From NCBI RefSeq assembly GCF_026262625.1, contig NZ_SHNN01000001.1, forward strand, positions 1,736,001-1,800,000: DNA of 64,000 bases, read 5' to 3'. The notes under the pieces were generated by a model that was not told where the DNA came from, did no database searches, and worked only from the letters and a program-made list of their open reading frames with translations. The position numbers and the translations under genes were made by a program. Source of the DNA: Candidatus Litorirhabdus singularis (lineage in GTDB: Bacteria > Pseudomonadota > Gammaproteobacteria > Pseudomonadales > Halieaceae). Of this stretch, positions 62,375 to 64,000 are shown piece by piece. Position 1 is the stretch's first letter; each line of letters begins with the position of its first letter.

Positions 62375-63700
62375 ATGACACCAACAGAAAAAGATCTCTG
62401 GTTCCTGCCCCTGGGCGGTTGCGGCGAGATAGGCATGAATCTAAGCCTCTACGGTCACAACGGCCAGTGGCTCATGGTTGACTGCGGCATTGGCTTTGAT
62501 CGTGAAGCCGTTGGCACCCGTATTATTGCTCCTTCAATAGAGTTTGTCGCAGCGCGCCGACAACAGCTGATAGGAATGGTCATCACACACGCGCACGAGG
62601 ATCACGTGGGCGCGGTCGCACATTTATGGCCAGAGTTGCGCTGCCCGGTTTACTGCACGCGCTTCACCTCTGAGATCCTGCGGCGCAAGCTGTCTGAGGC
62701 TGGCCTTGAAAAAGACGTGCAAGTGCATATCGTTGAGCCTCGTCTCAGGCACCAGCTAGGGCATTTTGATCTCGAATGGTTCGGACTCACCCATTCCGCA
62801 CCTGAATCTCAGGCACTGATGATCCGCACTCGTTGTGGCAATGTTTTTCACACTGGCGACTGGAAGATTGATCCAGACCCAGTAGTCGGATCAAGTATCG
62901 ACTCAGCGGCGTTGAAACGACTGGGCGATGAAGGTGTACTGGCCATGGTCTGTGACTCAACCAACGCCATGCTCACCGGCCATTCGCTCAGCGAGGGCGA
63001 TCTCTACAAGGGCCTGCTTGAGCACGCCAGGCACGCTAAGGGCCGTATTATCGTAGCCTGTTTCGGTAGCAATGTAGCCAGATTACATACGCTGGCAAAA
63101 GTCGCACAGGAAACCGGCCGCTATCCTGCCCTGCTAGGGCGTTCACTACACAACTACTATGGGGCGGCCAGACGCAGCCAGTTGTGGACGCTTGATCAGG
63201 GTTTTATCGAATCACAGCATTTGGGCTACTTACCGCGTCAGGATGTATTCGCTGTTGCCACGGGCAGCCAGGGTGAATCTGGTGCCGCCTTGGGCAGGCT
63301 CGCGGCTGGCAACCACCCAGCCATGGAGTTGGAGATGGGCGACACTGTGATCTTTAGTTCAAGAGTCATACCGGGTAACGAGGAGTCATTGGAGCGGCTT
63401 TGCGATTCGCTGCGAGCCCGCGGTGTTGACGTTATACAGGATGAGCATTCACTGCCAATTCACGCCTCGGGACACCCCGCCCAGGATGAGCTGCGAATTA
63501 TGTATGAGTGGATTCGGCCGCAGCTGTCAATTCCTGTACACGGCGAAGCGCAACACCTGCGGGCTCACGCAGGATTCGCCAAATCAATAGGCGTTCCCAG
63601 CCAGGTCCGCGGGATGAATGGTGACCTGATTACGCTGGCGCCGCAGATTAGTGCACGCCGAGGGGCTGCTGAATTCGGTCGCGTTGAGATTAAGCGCTAG
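62375..63700 (+). CDS. RNase J-like metallo-beta-lactamase/beta-CASP hydrolase
   Basis: A 441-residue protein. LPLGGCGEIGMN is the RNase J start, HAHEDHVGA the metal-binding motif, and HTGDWKIDPDPV, VCDSTNAM and VIFSSRVIPGNE mark beta-lactamase and beta-CASP parts. HASGHPAQDEL and IPVHGE close the catalytic core. The C-terminal dimerisation domain of Firmicute RNase J (about 100 residues) is absent. RNase J processes RNA by exo- and endonuclease action; most gammaproteobacteria rely on RNase E instead, so this is notable. It may be a stand-alone RNA or DNA exonuclease. Confidence 0.82.
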   Translation: MTPTEKDLWFLPLGGCGEIGMNLSLYGHNGQWLMVDCGIGFDREAVGTRIIAPSIEFVAARRQQLIGMVITHAHEDHVGAVAHLWPELRCPVYCTRFTSEILRRKLSEAGLEKDVQVHIVEPRLRHQLGHFDLEWFGLTHSAPESQALMIRTRCGNVFHTGDWKIDPDPVVGSSIDSAALKRLGDEGVLAMVCDSTNAMLTGHSLSEGDLYKGLLEHARHAKGRIIVACFGSNVARLHTLAKVAQETGRYPALLGRSLHNYYGAARRSQLWTLDQGFIESQHLGYLPRQDVFAVATGSQGESGAALGRLAAGNHPAMELEMGDTVIFSSRVIPGNEESLERLCDSLRARGVDVIQDEHSLPIHASGHPAQDELRIMYEWIRPQLSIPVHGEAQHLRAHAGFAKSIGVPSQVRGMNGDLITLAPQISARRGAAEFGRVEIKR

Positions 63701-63745
63701 GAAATGCGCGGTCTGACGCCCTTCAAAATGCTGATTTCGATTACC

Positions 63746-64000
63746 CTAGTGCGGGGAATCCGAGGCTGCTGAAAGTGTGTGAGCAACTTGCTCGGCGAGC
63801 GCCAGTACCTCATCGACCAGCAAAGCAGCCGTGGAATCCAGAGTAAAGGGTTGAAACGCCGCGGTGGCCAGAATAAGGAAGAGCTCCTGTAGTTCTACTT
63901 CGCTATTCGCCGCAACTAAGGAGGCTTGCAGGCTTTGGAAAAATGGCAAAGCCGCGCTGTCTTCCGTTTTTTCAAGGTATTGGATCAGCAGTTGAAGCCT
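63746..64000 (-). CDS. C-terminal part of an unknown protein (start beyond the window)
   Basis: The minus-strand frame is open from the window edge to a stop at 63746, giving at least 84 residues. It is helical, rich in Leu, Ala and Glu, with LIQYLEKTEDSAALPFFQSL near the beginning and AAFQPFTLDSTAALLVDEVL towards the end. No family is recognised. It converges on the RNase J-like gene with about 45 bases between. Confidence 0.55.
   Translation of the reverse strand, partial: RLQLLIQYLEKTEDSAALPFFQSLQASLVAANSEVELQELFLILATAAFQPFTLDSTAALLVDEVLALAEQVAHTLSAASDSPH

Noticed and set aside
1-64000. CRISPR arrays, rRNA, tRNA, prophage or conjugation genes
   Set aside because: No regular spacer-repeat array, no rRNA or tRNA signature, and no structural or transfer genes were seen on either strand.

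Overview
The window looks like chromosomal DNA of a free-living, probably marine gammaproteobacterium of the Halieaceae/Spongiibacteraceae type. This is an inference from gene content: acyl-CoA dehydrogenase pairs, several SDRs, Rieske oxygenases, FadL, VPLPA/PEP-CTERM proteins and YfiR/hybrid-kinase modules. I see no rRNA, tRNA, CRISPR array or intact insertion sequence.

Layout. 1-3.8 kb: two acyl-CoA dehydrogenase genes, a hotdog protein and a lipoprotein amidohydrolase. 3.8-5.6 kb: a sigma-54-type control region and two tandem PEP-CTERM genes. 5.8-8.2 kb: a Rieske oxygenase and an MFS transporter. 8.5-17.3 kb: a patatin/outer-membrane-barrel protein, a MutS-like ATPase, an Lrp regulator divergent from a homodimeric 2-oxoacid dehydrogenase E1, and cardiolipin synthase. 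17.6-25.6 kb: a methyltransferase, a Coq4-like protein, a large secreted unknown, and an NmrA-like/flavoprotein pair. 26-34.8 kb: a RiPP locus of lasso-peptide type. 35.8-47 kb: FadL and a sigma-54-controlled catabolic and uptake locus (Rieske oxygenase, TIM-barrel enzyme, desaturase, NitT/TauT-type ABC importer, TetR, type III glutamine synthetase-like enzyme, MetX-like hydrolase). 47-52.6 kb: a YfiR/hybrid-kinase/beta-barrel signalling operon. 53-64 kb: two SDRs, a TolB-like/TPR protein, an MlaA homologue, AzoR-DoxX with a divergent LysR regulator, a third VPLPA-CTERM gene, a lipase-like hydrolase and a short RNase J-like protein.

Most unusual is the RiPP locus. A 58-residue precursor with a lasso-type leader lies between two asparagine-synthetase-like cyclases, both lacking the N-terminal glutaminase cysteine. 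Downstream is a PRMT-fold methyltransferase whose last 55 or so residues look like a PqqD-type leader-binding domain (RRE). An HPr-kinase-like protein and a convergent ABC exporter follow. No transglutaminase-like leader peptidase (B2) is visible. The methyltransferase keeps the PRMT THW loop but has lost the first glutamate of the double-E loop, and the predicted core has no arginine, so a non-arginine target is likely.

Two regulatory patterns run through the window. A TGTCAGCTTTYTTTACA element lies upstream of GG-N10-GC sigma-54-type promoters at the PEP-CTERM genes. A second pair of identical sigma-54-type promoters, each with an inverted repeat about 95-140 bp upstream, precedes the Rieske gene and the TIM-barrel operon. 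Many intergenic gaps hold decayed fragments of one IS6-like transposase family or paired copies of its terminal repeat (GGTACTGACAAGTTAA). In one case the terminal repeat supplies the stop codon of the MlaA homologue.
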